Positions 6,369 through 12,240 are shown, numbered from the stretch's first letter. The stretch: DNA of 12,376 bases from Candidatus Brocadiaceae bacterium (GCA_919901895.1 CAKKQI010000268.1:1-12376), one strand, 5' to 3'. Notes: generated by a model not told the origin, from the letters alone. Numbers and translations are program-made.

Positions 6369-7247
6369 ATGATGAAACCGATTGTTGTGGCCCATGCCGG
6401 GGTAGGTACTCCCAATAGACATAAAGACGGACCGGCCAAGGCCTGCCGGCAGGCGCTTAGATTTCTCGGAAAAGGCCGGTCGGCTTTAGACGCGATTGTA
6501 GCCGGGGCAATGGTTCTGGAAGACGATCCGCGTTTTAATGCCGGCACCGGTTCTTATCTAAGATTAGACGGCGTTACTATTGATATGGACGCTTCCTTAA
6601 TGGATTCTAACAGTAATTTCGGCAGTGTCATCGGTATCAAAAACGTCAAAAATCCTATTCAAGTCGTACGTCAAGTAATAGATTCGCCTCATGTCATGCT
6701 CTATGGAGACGGCGCGACTAAATTTGCGTATCTGATGGGCATTCCCGAATATATTCAGCGTCCGACGTCCAATGTAAAAAAAATGTTACTCCGGGCCAGG
6801 CAACGTCTTAAGGAAGGCAATCCGGCGTATTATGCCCGGAAATGGCGCAATTGGAAATTCAGAAAAACAATTCTTAAAGAATTGGGCGGCACCATCGGAC
6901 TGGTTCTTTTTGACGGCAAAAAAACTTTTGCGGCGGCTTCTTCAACCGGTGGAACTTCTTACAGTTTACCCGGCCGGGTGGGCGATACGCCCCTCATCGG
7001 CTGCGGTGTTTTTGCCGGACCGGCCGGCGCGGTGACCGCGACCGGTGTGGGTGAAGAAATTATTAAAAAAACTCTCAGTAAAGAAGTCTATCTCAAAATA
7101 GCAGCCGGAATACCACCCCAGAAGGCCTGCGAGTGGGGCGTCAATCTCTTTGACCCCAGGATTCCCATCGGACTGCTGGCGGTAACCAGAGAAGCATCCG
7201 GCAGCGCGGCGAATCAGCAAATGGCCAAAGCTGTTGTTCCGGATTAA
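6369..7247 (+). CDS. Isoaspartyl peptidase / plant-type L-asparaginase (Ntn hydrolase)
   Basis: Member of the asparaginase-2 (N-terminal nucleophile) family, which cleaves itself to free a catalytic threonine and then hydrolyses isoaspartyl dipeptides or asparagine. In the 292-residue product the motifs are NAGTGS at 57-62, MDASLMD at 73-79, the autocleavage site GGTIG with nucleophile Thr175 (so alpha residues 1-174 and beta 175-292), SSTGGT at 191-196, PGRVGDTPLIGCGVFA at 201-216 and TATGVGEE at 223-230. The linker at about 135-170 before the cleavage site is strongly basic (many Arg and Lys). The commonly seen GGMTNK stretch reads GGTSYS, which may affect substrate choice. The start at ATG 6369 has GGAG 8 bases upstream, and a second in-frame ATG follows immediately. 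The gene lies 22 bases after the rhomboid gene and is probably co-transcribed with it. Confidence 0.9.
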   Translation: MMKPIVVAHAGVGTPNRHKDGPAKACRQALRFLGKGRSALDAIVAGAMVLEDDPRFNAGTGSYLRLDGVTIDMDASLMDSNSNFGSVIGIKNVKNPIQVVRQVIDSPHVMLYGDGATKFAYLMGIPEYIQRPTSNVKKMLLRARQRLKEGNPAYYARKWRNWKFRKTILKELGGTIGLVLFDGKKTFAAASSTGGTSYSLPGRVGDTPLIGCGVFAGPAGAVTATGVGEEIIKKTLSKEVYLKIAAGIPPQKACEWGVNLFDPRIPIGLLAVTREASGSAANQQMAKAVVPD

Positions 7248-7254
7248 GAATGCT

Positions 7255-7282
7255 TTGATTTTATCAGAATAATTGATACTAT
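7255..7282 (+). promoter_or_regulatory. Candidate promoter of holA, probably leaderless
   Basis: TTGATT at 7255-7260 and TACTAT at 7277-7282 have a 16-base spacer. Only 6 bases separate the hexamer from ATG 7289. No Shine-Dalgarno site is present. Confidence 0.45.
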
Positions 7283-7288
7283 CTTAAT

Positions 7289-8254
7289 ATGACTTACCTG
7301 GAATTTATCCGTAAAATCCAAAGCCGTTCTCCGGTGGAAACCAATACTTTCAGGGAATACCGCGTTTTCGTTTTCCAGGGACCGGAGGATTTTTTAAAAA
7401 CAAAAGCCCTGCAATCCATTCGCTCGCTTCCCATCTTTGGCGGGATAAGTAACCCTGACATAACCGGTGAGCCGAAAATATTTTTATCGGATGATTTCAA
7501 CGAATCAATCCTGTTAAACGAATTATATTCGGTTCCGTTTTTACAAAAAGAGAATCTGGTTGTTTTAAAATTATCGTCCGGCCGCGGGGTAACCGAGGAA
7601 ATATCGGCCTCTCTGGAAAAATATCTAACCGCCCCTTCCCTATTTTCGCGTTTGATTATTTTCGCCGACCGGTGGGCCCCTCGCAGCGGAACTAATCTTA
7701 ACCGCTTAATAGATAACCGGGGCGTCATAATTGATTGTTATAAAATATCTGAATACGAAATACCCCAATGGGTCATCGCCGAATGCACGGCTTCAGGCAA
7801 ACTGATATCATCCCAAAATGCCCGGATTGTAGTGGAACGAACCGGTAACGATTTGGGTAAATTAGATGCGCTGATTCAGAATCTTGTTTTATTCGTCGGC
7901 ACGCGGTCGGAAATTGAATTGCCGGATATTGATAAATTTGTAACGACCGACCGGCTTTACGAAACAAAACAATTAGGCCGGGCGATTACGCAACATCAAA
8001 CCGCGGAAGCCGTTAAAATTATCCGGCAACTCTTATTGAAAGGCGAATCGATTAATATGATTATCGGTTATCTGGCCTGGTATTTTAAATCGGAATCCGC
8101 GCCCGGGTTAAAATTAAAACTTCAAAAATTATTAGAAACGGACGTGGCGATTAAAACCGGCGTGATGAGTGAAGACCTGGCCGCGGAAATGCTGGTGTTA
8201 AAACTCGCCCCGTTAGAGATTAACGCGACCACCCGAAAGGTCGGGTCCGCCTGA
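7289..8254 (+). CDS. holA: DNA polymerase III subunit delta
   Basis: Clamp-loader subunit that opens the sliding clamp during replication. The 321-residue product has the HolA pattern. The N-terminal domain contains VFVFQGPEDFLKTKAL at about 26-41, followed by a stretch with LNELYSVPFLQKENLVVLK at about 75-93. The middle part is IPQWVIAECTASGKLISSQNARIVVERTGNDLGKLDALIQNL in character, at about 158-200. A helical collar domain follows, with RAITQHQTAEAVKIIRQLLLKGE and the typical INMIIGYLAWYFK. Length is slightly short of the usual 330-345, and the last residues are encoded by a palindrome, so the original C-terminus may have been replaced. Identification rests on overall pattern because the family has no catalytic residues. 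The gene lies alone behind its own promoter. Confidence 0.85.
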   Translation: MTYLEFIRKIQSRSPVETNTFREYRVFVFQGPEDFLKTKALQSIRSLPIFGGISNPDITGEPKIFLSDDFNESILLNELYSVPFLQKENLVVLKLSSGRGVTEEISASLEKYLTAPSLFSRLIIFADRWAPRSGTNLNRLIDNRGVIIDCYKISEYEIPQWVIAECTASGKLISSQNARIVVERTGNDLGKLDALIQNLVLFVGTRSEIELPDIDKFVTTDRLYETKQLGRAITQHQTAEAVKIIRQLLLKGESINMIIGYLAWYFKSESAPGLKLKLQKLLETDVAIKTGVMSEDLAAEMLVLKLAPLEINATTRKVGSA

Positions 8255-8260
8255 GACGGA
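8231..8260. repeat. Palindrome over the 3' end of holA
   Basis: ACCCGA (8231-8236) and TCGGGT (8241-8246) are perfectly complementary across AAGG. Directly after them, TCCGCC and GACGGA (8246-8260) form a second, imperfect palindrome that contains the stop codon. The last eight or so residues of HolA derive from this element. Confidence 0.55.
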
Positions 8261-8352
8261 TCTAACACCCAAAGGCCGGGATAGATTAACCGCTTATTAA
8301 TAACAGAATTACTAATGTTTGTTCCAATAATATAAAGGAGAAAAATTTATTT

Positions 8353-8559
8353 ATGGTTGTATTCTGCAATTCTTGTAAAGTAAGTTTACCGGTGGCTGAT
8401 ATCCTGATTAAAGACGGTCAGGAGTTAGCGAGCCCTTATTACCTTTGTCCGGCCTGCAATAACCCGGCCGGAGAACTGTCTAAAAAAGAATCCGGACCGG
8501 ATTTAAATATCGTCGGCGAAATAGTTATCCGGGATAGTAAAATTTTTAGACCGGCCTGA
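8353..8559 (+). CDS. Small zinc-ribbon protein of unknown function
   Basis: The 68-residue product has two CXXC pairs, Cys5/Cys8 and Cys32/Cys35, spaced as in a zinc ribbon, followed by a polar tail without recognisable motifs. I do not recognise a specific family. A strong AAGGAG (8335-8340) lies 12 bases before the ATG, which is longer than ideal. The 14 bases GGAGAAAAATTTAT at 8337-8350 are identical to those at the isoaspartyl peptidase start (6357-6370), but here the ATG comes four bases later. That looks like a small TTTA duplication. The gene follows holA by about 100 bases and converges with the DUF2628-like gene. Confidence 0.7.
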   Translation: MVVFCNSCKVSLPVADILIKDGQELASPYYLCPACNNPAGELSKKESGPDLNIVGEIVIRDSKIFRPA

Positions 8560-8582
8560 CGACCGATCGGCGTCGTTTAGAT

Positions 8583-8601
8583 CCCCGAAACAAGTTCGGG
8601 G
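8583..8601. repeat. Palindrome between convergent genes
   Basis: CCCCGAA (8583-8589) and TTCGGGG (8595-8601) form a perfect seven-base stem with a five-base loop, followed by CAGGC as in the cysK element. No T run follows on either strand, so it is more likely a repeat than an intrinsic terminator, though it lies between two convergent genes. Confidence 0.6.
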
Positions 8602-8641
8602 CAGGCTCTGAAATGAATCCAGGGTAACATTTTGGGCTTAA

Positions 8642-9238
8642 CTATGTGCCATAGAGCAGTGGTTCTAGAATCATGAACGTCGTAATACCGACGGCAAGGA
8701 ACAACACAAACATTCCAAGCGAGGCGGCGAGGCTCGTTCCACCCCGATTGGATAGCTTTTGCAAAAGTGCGTCGTCCCGGAGACCCGTGTCACTGAGTTC
8801 AGAGACAACGGCACACGCGTGAGACAAATACCACCGGTTGCCGTACGTTCCACAGATCATACTCGCCACGAGACCGACGACCCGCGTCAATGCAGCGGGT
8901 GTCTCAGGTTTTCCCAGGATCCCGACAAAAACCACTTCTTCGACAATCGATTCCACGATGATGATGAGATAAAGAAGGACGGTTGCCTTGTACATCTTTC
9001 GATAGGGGAGCCAGAAGCCCGACAAAAAAAACGCGGCCCAATTGAAACCAGCGCTGCGGCTCCGGCCGCGTAGTAGCGGAGTCCATTTATTAAGATAGTA
9101 ATGAGCCTTCGAGCCGACCAAAGCGCTGAGTTGCCGCGACTCCAAATCCCCAGAAGCGGCGACCGCGGACTCTAACGACGGAATCATGGGTAACGCATAT
9201 GGGTTCTCTGATTCCCCGACGTGATCGTTCTGCGACAT
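8642..9238 (-). CDS. DUF2628-like membrane protein
   Basis: Membrane protein of 198 residues of unknown function. The diagnostic part is FNWAAFFLSGFWLPYRKMY at about 65-83, which matches the aromatic WAAFFxGxxWxxYRKMY core of DUF2628 proteins. Hydrophobic spans lie at about 66-80, 85-109, 117-132 and 170-193. The soluble N-terminus includes ENPYALP, a pattern I associate with planctomycete membrane proteins. ATG 9238 is chosen because AGAGGTAGG ends a few bases upstream. The in-frame ATG at 9253 would place its own codons over that site and add five residues. Codon and base usage look different from the neighbours (55% GC in one 60-base line I counted, 35% in a line of holA), which suggests a separate history. 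Confidence 0.75.
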   Translation of the reverse strand: MSQNDHVGESENPYALPMIPSLESAVAASGDLESRQLSALVGSKAHYYLNKWTPLLRGRSRSAGFNWAAFFLSGFWLPYRKMYKATVLLYLIIIVESIVEEVVFVGILGKPETPAALTRVVGLVASMICGTYGNRWYLSHACAVVSELSDTGLRDDALLQKLSNRGGTSLAASLGMFVLFLAVGITTFMILEPLLYGT

Positions 9239-9312
9239 GTGCCTACCTCTCATAACTTCTCAGAGGAAGTTGTCCCATTTTTAGTTAAAATCAAACTTAG
9301 CCCTTTGCCTAT

Positions 9313-9341
9313 CAGTTAAGCAACTCCTGATATTTTGTCAA
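9313..9341 (-). promoter_or_regulatory. Candidate promoter of the DUF2628-like gene
   Basis: On the minus strand a perfect TTGACA (9341-9336) is followed after 17 bases by TAACTG (9318-9313), a weak -10. The leader would be about 70 bases and includes a hairpin, AACTTC (9254-9259) with GAAGTT (9266-9271), shortly before the ribosome binding site. Confidence 0.4.
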
Positions 9342-9397
9342 GGTTTCTCTTATTATTTAATGTATTTATGACTATTAATCATTATCTATGTGCCATT

Positions 9398-10291
9398 CTA
9401 TGGTGTCCCCCGTAGATATTCTTCCAACGCTTCTTCCCAGGAACGCATTAGATTAGGCAGGCCAATATTTTCCAAACGAACGCTTTTCATCGCAGCCATC
9501 AACGGCCGGGGCGCAATCGTCGTATAATCAGCCGATTTAACCGGTTGAACCGCGCAATCTTTTATCCGACTGTCCCGATGACATCGGGAGGCATACTCCA
9601 AAATCTTTTGGGTTAATTCATACCGGCTGCAACAACCGCGGTTATTGAGATGATACAAGCCCAGTTTTCCCGTTTCCACGATGCGCTTAATCCCCTCAGC
9701 CAGGTCTCTGGTATAAGTCGGCGAACCGTAAACATCCGTTACCGCGGAAATAACCTGTTGAACCTGGGCTAATTCCAGTATTTTCGCCACAAATTTTTTG
9801 TCTTCTGCTCCGCCGCCAAAAAGCCAGCAGGCGCGGATAATATAAGCATCCGGCTTAATCTCCTTGATCGCCTGTTCGCCCTGATATTTACTGCGTCCGT
9901 AATGATTAATCGGATTGGGTTGATCGTCTTCATCGTAAGGCGTTTTTTTGGTGCCGTCAAAGACATCGCTGGTGCTGAGATAAACCAGCCGGGCTGATTC
10001 CCGGACACAGGCCCGGGCAATATTTTTAGTTCCCTCTGCATTTATGGCCATCGCCTTAGCCGGATTTCGCTCACAACCATCCACATCAGTCATGGCCGCG
10101 AGGTGAATTACCAATCCCGGTTTTATTTCGCTGAAAATTTGCCGGACTTTTTCCAGATCTTGAATGTCCAGTTGGGAATGAAGCAAGGCGTGAAGTTTAT
10201 ATGTATCTGAAAAAACCCGGCTGATTTCTTGGCCAACCATCCCGCCGGCGCCGGTAATAAGAACGGTATTATTTTGGTTTGGCTGAAGCAT
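9398..10291 (-). CDS. rmlD: dTDP-4-dehydrorhamnose reductase family protein
   Basis: NAD(P)-dependent reductase of the extended short-chain dehydrogenase family (RmlD/RfbD), the last step of dTDP-L-rhamnose synthesis, or a close sugar-nucleotide relative. The 297-residue product shows the glycine-rich GAGGMVG at 14-20, HLAAMTDVDGCE at 63-74, the catalytic STSD at 106-109 with DVFDG, YGRSK at 131-135 (Tyr131, Lys135), AVTDVYGSPTYTRDLAE at 183-199, GLYHLNN at 211-217 and RPLMAAM at 262-268. Residues at about 236-243 (Arg/Cys/His/Asp-rich) appear extra relative to the family and are encoded by a palindrome. The start lies 10 bases after the wecB stop, and a small hairpin covers that stop, so translation is probably coupled. 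No rmlA, rmlB or rmlC is in the window. Confidence 0.9.
   Translation of the reverse strand: MLQPNQNNTVLITGAGGMVGQEISRVFSDTYKLHALLHSQLDIQDLEKVRQIFSEIKPGLVIHLAAMTDVDGCERNPAKAMAINAEGTKNIARACVRESARLVYLSTSDVFDGTKKTPYDEDDQPNPINHYGRSKYQGEQAIKEIKPDAYIIRACWLFGGGAEDKKFVAKILELAQVQQVISAVTDVYGSPTYTRDLAEGIKRIVETGKLGLYHLNNRGCCSRYELTQKILEYASRCHRDSRIKDCAVQPVKSADYTTIAPRPLMAAMKSVRLENIGLPNLMRSWEEALEEYLRGTP
9573..9589. repeat. Palindromic element inside the rmlD reading frame
   Basis: TCCCGATG (9573-9580) and CATCGGGA (9582-9589) are perfect complements around one base. The same core occurs in the cysK element and at 11866-11924. The reading frame of rmlD runs straight through it. Confidence 0.75.
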
Positions 10292-10297
10292 ATTTAT

Positions 10298-10312
10298 CCC
10301 GCTAACGGCGGG
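10298..10312 (-). promoter_or_regulatory. Hairpin over the wecB stop, just before the rmlD start
   Basis: CCCGC (10298-10302) and GCGGG (10308-10312) pair across five bases. The structure holds the TAG of wecB and ends 6 bases before the rmlD ATG. Ribosomes finishing wecB would melt it, consistent with translational coupling. Confidence 0.35.
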
Positions 10313-11441
10313 ACCAGTGATGGATAATTTTTACAATTCGTTGAGCCGTACAGCCGTCCCAGTATTTAGGCAATTTTATCCGCCCCGCCCTGGCGGAGCG
10401 GGCCAGGATTCTCCCGGCTTCTTTAACTATTCTTTGAGGATTTGTGCCTACTAACCGGTTGGTGCCGTGGGAAATAGTTTCAATCCATTCGGTATTAGGC
10501 CGAATCGTCAGGCAGGGTACGCCCAGGGCCGTGGTTTCGGTCTGGACGCCGCCGGAATCAGTCAACACAAAAGCCGCCTGTTTAAATAATCCCAGACAAT
10601 CCGTATAAGAAAGCGGCTTGATCAGGGTGATGGCGCCGGAAGAGGACGGATTAGCCGATAACGCCGAAGAAAAAAAACGTTCCATTTTAAAACGGCTAAT
10701 CTGCTGATGCGTCCGCGGGTGAACCGGCCAGATGATATTAATCCTTTTTTTTATTTGGTTTAGCGCCTTAACAATCCGCATAAAAATTATTTTGTTATCT
10801 ACATTGGAAGGACGATGAAGTGTTAATACGGCGTATTTCCGGGGAATTAATTTTAACTGTTGGACTGTCGTGGACTTATTTATTCGGTTCAGATTACTGA
10901 ACAGGGTATCCATCATAATATTACCGACCATAAAAATCTTACGGCGGGGAATGCCTTCTTTTAATAGATTGGCTACGGCGTGGTTTGAAGGAGCGAAAAG
11001 GATATCGGAAAGAGAATCGGTTACCACGCGGTTAATTTCTTCAGGCATAGTCCGGTCAAAACTGCGTACACCGGCTTCAATATGAGCCAGCGGGATATGT
11101 AACTTAGCCGCCACTAGTCCGGCTGCCAGAGTGGAATTAACATCTCCTATCACAATAATCAAATCCGGCTTTTCGGCTAAAACTATTTTTTCAAACGCCA
11201 TCATTACCCGGCCGGTTTGCCGGGCGTGTGAATCAGAACCGACTTTCAAATAAAAATCCGGTTTGGGCAGGTCAAATCCGCCCGAGGCGGACTCAAAGAA
11301 AATTTTAGACATATTATAATCATAATGCTGGCCGGTATGAACGGTTTTCATTTTAATAGAAGAATATTTTTTAACGGCTGGTATCAGGGGGGCAAGTTTG
11401 ACAAAGTTGGGACGGGCGCCGATGACCGTAATGATTTTCAT
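10302..11441 (-). CDS. wecB: UDP-N-acetylglucosamine 2-epimerase (non-hydrolysing)
   Basis: Cytosolic enzyme that interconverts UDP-GlcNAc and UDP-ManNAc, supplying ManNAc for surface polysaccharide or teichuronic-type polymers. The 379-residue product has normal length. Motifs are GARPNFVK at 8-15, HTGQHYD at 35-41, IGDVNST at 98-104, HIEAGVRSFDRTMPEEINR at 120-138, LTLHRPSN at 206-213, PVHPRT at 239-244, TDSGGVQTE at 294-302 and RPNTEWIET at 314-322, all typical of the WecB/MnaA fold. Two GC-rich palindromes lie in the coding sequence, at residues around 51-56 and 348-353, where the protein reads SASGGF and RSARAG instead of the expected sequence. The start is 18 bases after the stop of the 51-codon ORF and has no Shine-Dalgarno site, so its translation may depend on that ORF. 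Confidence 0.95.
   Translation of the reverse strand: MKIITVIGARPNFVKLAPLIPAVKKYSSIKMKTVHTGQHYDYNMSKIFFESASGGFDLPKPDFYLKVGSDSHARQTGRVMMAFEKIVLAEKPDLIIVIGDVNSTLAAGLVAAKLHIPLAHIEAGVRSFDRTMPEEINRVVTDSLSDILFAPSNHAVANLLKEGIPRRKIFMVGNIMMDTLFSNLNRINKSTTVQQLKLIPRKYAVLTLHRPSNVDNKIIFMRIVKALNQIKKRINIIWPVHPRTHQQISRFKMERFFSSALSANPSSSGAITLIKPLSYTDCLGLFKQAAFVLTDSGGVQTETTALGVPCLTIRPNTEWIETISHGTNRLVGTNPQRIVKEAGRILARSARAGRIKLPKYWDGCTAQRIVKIIHHWSRR
10380..10401. repeat. Palindrome near the 3' end of wecB
   Basis: CCGCCCCGCC (10380-10389) and GGCGGAGCGG (10392-10401) pair with a single mismatch across CT. The encoded residues read ARSARAG, where relatives usually have a lysine/glycine-rich loop before PKYWDG. 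Confidence 0.5.
11277..11291. repeat. Small palindrome near the 5' end of wecB
   Basis: TCCGCC (11277-11282) and GGCGGA (11286-11291) are perfect complements with a three-base loop. The encoded residues SASGG precede FDLPKPDF, where the family usually runs directly from FFE-x-L to the LPxPD motif. Confidence 0.4.
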
Positions 11442-11459
11442 ATGATTATCGGGATAAAC

Positions 11460-11615
11460 CTACCCGGAAATTAGAGATGCACTTGAGTCTGTTGCACCAA
11501 TAGCCGATCTGGACAAAAAGGCTTTTGGATCGCGCTGCAAATGAATTAAAGGCATTTTCGTCGCAAAATAGGGATTTGCGCAAACAGACTCGCTTGTAAT
11601 TTTATTATTAGTCAT
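11460..11615 (-). CDS. Unrecognised 51-residue ORF leading the wecB-rmlD operon
   Basis: Starts at ATG 11615 and stops at TAG 11462-11460. The product is 51 residues, begins MTNNKITSESVCANPYFATK and ends SSASLISG, with a Ser-rich C-terminal third, no membrane span and one cysteine (Cys12). I do not recognise it. Support is positional: a perfect consensus promoter ends 18 bases upstream, GGAG lies 7 bases before the ATG, and the stop is 18 bases before wecB, which lacks its own ribosome binding site. It may be a real small protein, a leader peptide that couples or controls wecB translation, or the remnant of a larger gene. Confidence 0.5.
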   Translation of the reverse strand: MTNNKITSESVCANPYFATKMPLIHLQRDPKAFLSRSAIGATDSSASLISG

Positions 11616-11633
11616 ATTTCATCTCCGTCTCTA

Positions 11634-11662
11634 ATTATACTTAAATAATAATCGGTTGTCAA
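11634..11662 (-). promoter_or_regulatory. Consensus sigma-70 promoter of the wecB-rmlD operon
   Basis: On the minus strand TTGACA (11662-11657) and TATAAT (11639-11634) match the consensus exactly with the ideal 17-base spacer. Transcription should begin near 11627, leaving a leader of about 11 bases that carries GGAG (11626-11623) before ATG 11615. Confidence 0.8.
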
Positions 11663-11844
11663 TGAACTTCTTTTTTTGTGTTTTTTGTAAGGAAAATGCG
11701 GTCTTTTTGAGGTTTTTAAACGACTTTTCAGAAAATATGTATTTTCCAAAAAGAAAATAGAGAATCAAAAGAAGAAGCGATTCTAAATCAGTTTAATTCT
11801 GTAATGCAGCGCAATAATAATCCCAAAAAACCTGCCCCGATTGG

Positions 11845-11894
11845 GTCCCGCCAAAGGCGAGGCTCGCCCCGATGGCACATCGGGGCGGCGGGAC
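11845..11894. repeat. Nested palindrome
   Basis: Outer arms GTCCCGCC (11845-11852) and GGCGGGAC (11887-11894) enclose the inner perfect palindrome GCCCCGATG (11866-11874) / CATCGGGGC (11878-11886). The inner arms are identical to those of the cysK element. A lone half-copy, GCCCCGAT, lies just upstream at 11834-11841. Confidence 0.85.
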
Positions 11895-11903
11895 GGAATT
11901 TAT

Positions 11904-11924
11904 CCCCCGATGTCACATCGGGGG
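11904..11924. repeat. Palindrome, second adjacent copy
   Basis: CCCCCGATG (11904-11912) and CATCGGGGG (11916-11924) are perfect complements across TCA. It lies 9 bases after the nested palindrome, so two copies are in tandem. Confidence 0.85.
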
Positions 11925-11988
11925 GCTGTCGCTCCGCAAATCTCTGGCGATTAGCAACACAAAATGCTCCGTCAAGGAACATTCGTAA

Positions 11989-12057
11989 CCGCTGATTTAA
12001 CGGATTAAGCTGATATTATTTAACCTTTTTAATCAGTTTAATCCGCCTAATCTGCGG
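11989..12057. repeat. Long imperfect inverted repeat
   Basis: The 27-base left arm (11989-12015) matches the reverse complement of the right arm (12031-12057) at about 20 positions or more, including CGGATTAA and CTGAT blocks. The 15 bases between them are AT-rich. AATCAGTTTAAT of the right arm recurs at 11786-11797. Words of this kind (GGATTAA, CTGATT) are familiar to me from dispersed repeats in environmental genomes. Confidence 0.7.
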
Positions 12058-12084
12058 TAAAGGAAACGTCTCCTTATTCCGTAC

Positions 12085-12129
12085 GGCGGGCTATCCCGCC
12101 ACGACCGAAAGGAGTCCCGTCGGAGGGAC
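12085..12129. repeat. Two hairpins upstream of hsdM
   Basis: GGCGGG (12085-12090) pairs with CCCGCC (12095-12100) across CTAT, and GTCCC (12114-12118) pairs with GGGAC (12125-12129). Neither is followed by a T run. Confidence 0.5.
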
Positions 12130-12177
12130 AAGGGGGATGGATAAAGCGGGATAGGGTGGCAAAGAACCAAGTATTTG

Positions 12178-12205
12178 TTGAAGTTTTAGAAAAGGCGGGT
12201 ATTAT
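12178..12205 (+). promoter_or_regulatory. Candidate promoter of hsdM
   Basis: TTGAAG (12178-12183) and TATTAT (12200-12205) with a 16-base spacer. Transcription would begin near 12212, with a leader of about 29 bases carrying the Shine-Dalgarno site of hsdM. Confidence 0.5.
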
Positions 12206-12240
12206 TAAGAATTAAGGCGAAACGAAAAGGAAGTAATATT

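Larger units (their letters stand above)
11616..12240. other. Gene-free stretch between the wecB operon and hsdM
   Basis: About 625 bases without a convincing gene. From the left it holds the wecB operon promoter, an AT-rich part at 11663-11800 with runs of T and two short inverted repeats (GAAAATA/TATTTTC at 11731-11746 and AGAATC/GATTCT at 11761-11784), nested GC-rich palindromes (11845-11924), a long inverted repeat (11989-12057), two further hairpins (12085-12129) and the hsdM promoter (12178-12205). Open frames across 11788-11995 on both strands run through palindromes and resemble no protein I know. Confidence 0.7.

Noticed and set aside
6441..6454. Perfect 14-base palindrome GCCTGCCGGCAGGC in the isoaspartyl peptidase gene
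   Set aside because: The encoded residues align normally with the family and nothing is inserted, so it is not counted as a palindromic insertion.
11788..11995. Open frames of about 63 codons on both strands in the gap before hsdM
   Set aside because: Both run through the GC-rich palindromes, have proline/arginine-rich low-quality sequence, lack ribosome binding sites and resemble no known protein.
11831..12129. Possible CRISPR array or integron attachment site in the repeat-rich gap
   Set aside because: There is no regular repeat-spacer pattern, the palindromes differ in outer arms and spacing, and no cas or integrase gene or attC-type core site is seen.
12156..12215. GTG-started frame of 19 codons just before hsdM
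   Set aside because: It lacks a ribosome binding site, overlaps the hsdM promoter and its frame runs open into palindromes upstream. It is more likely chance than a leader peptide.
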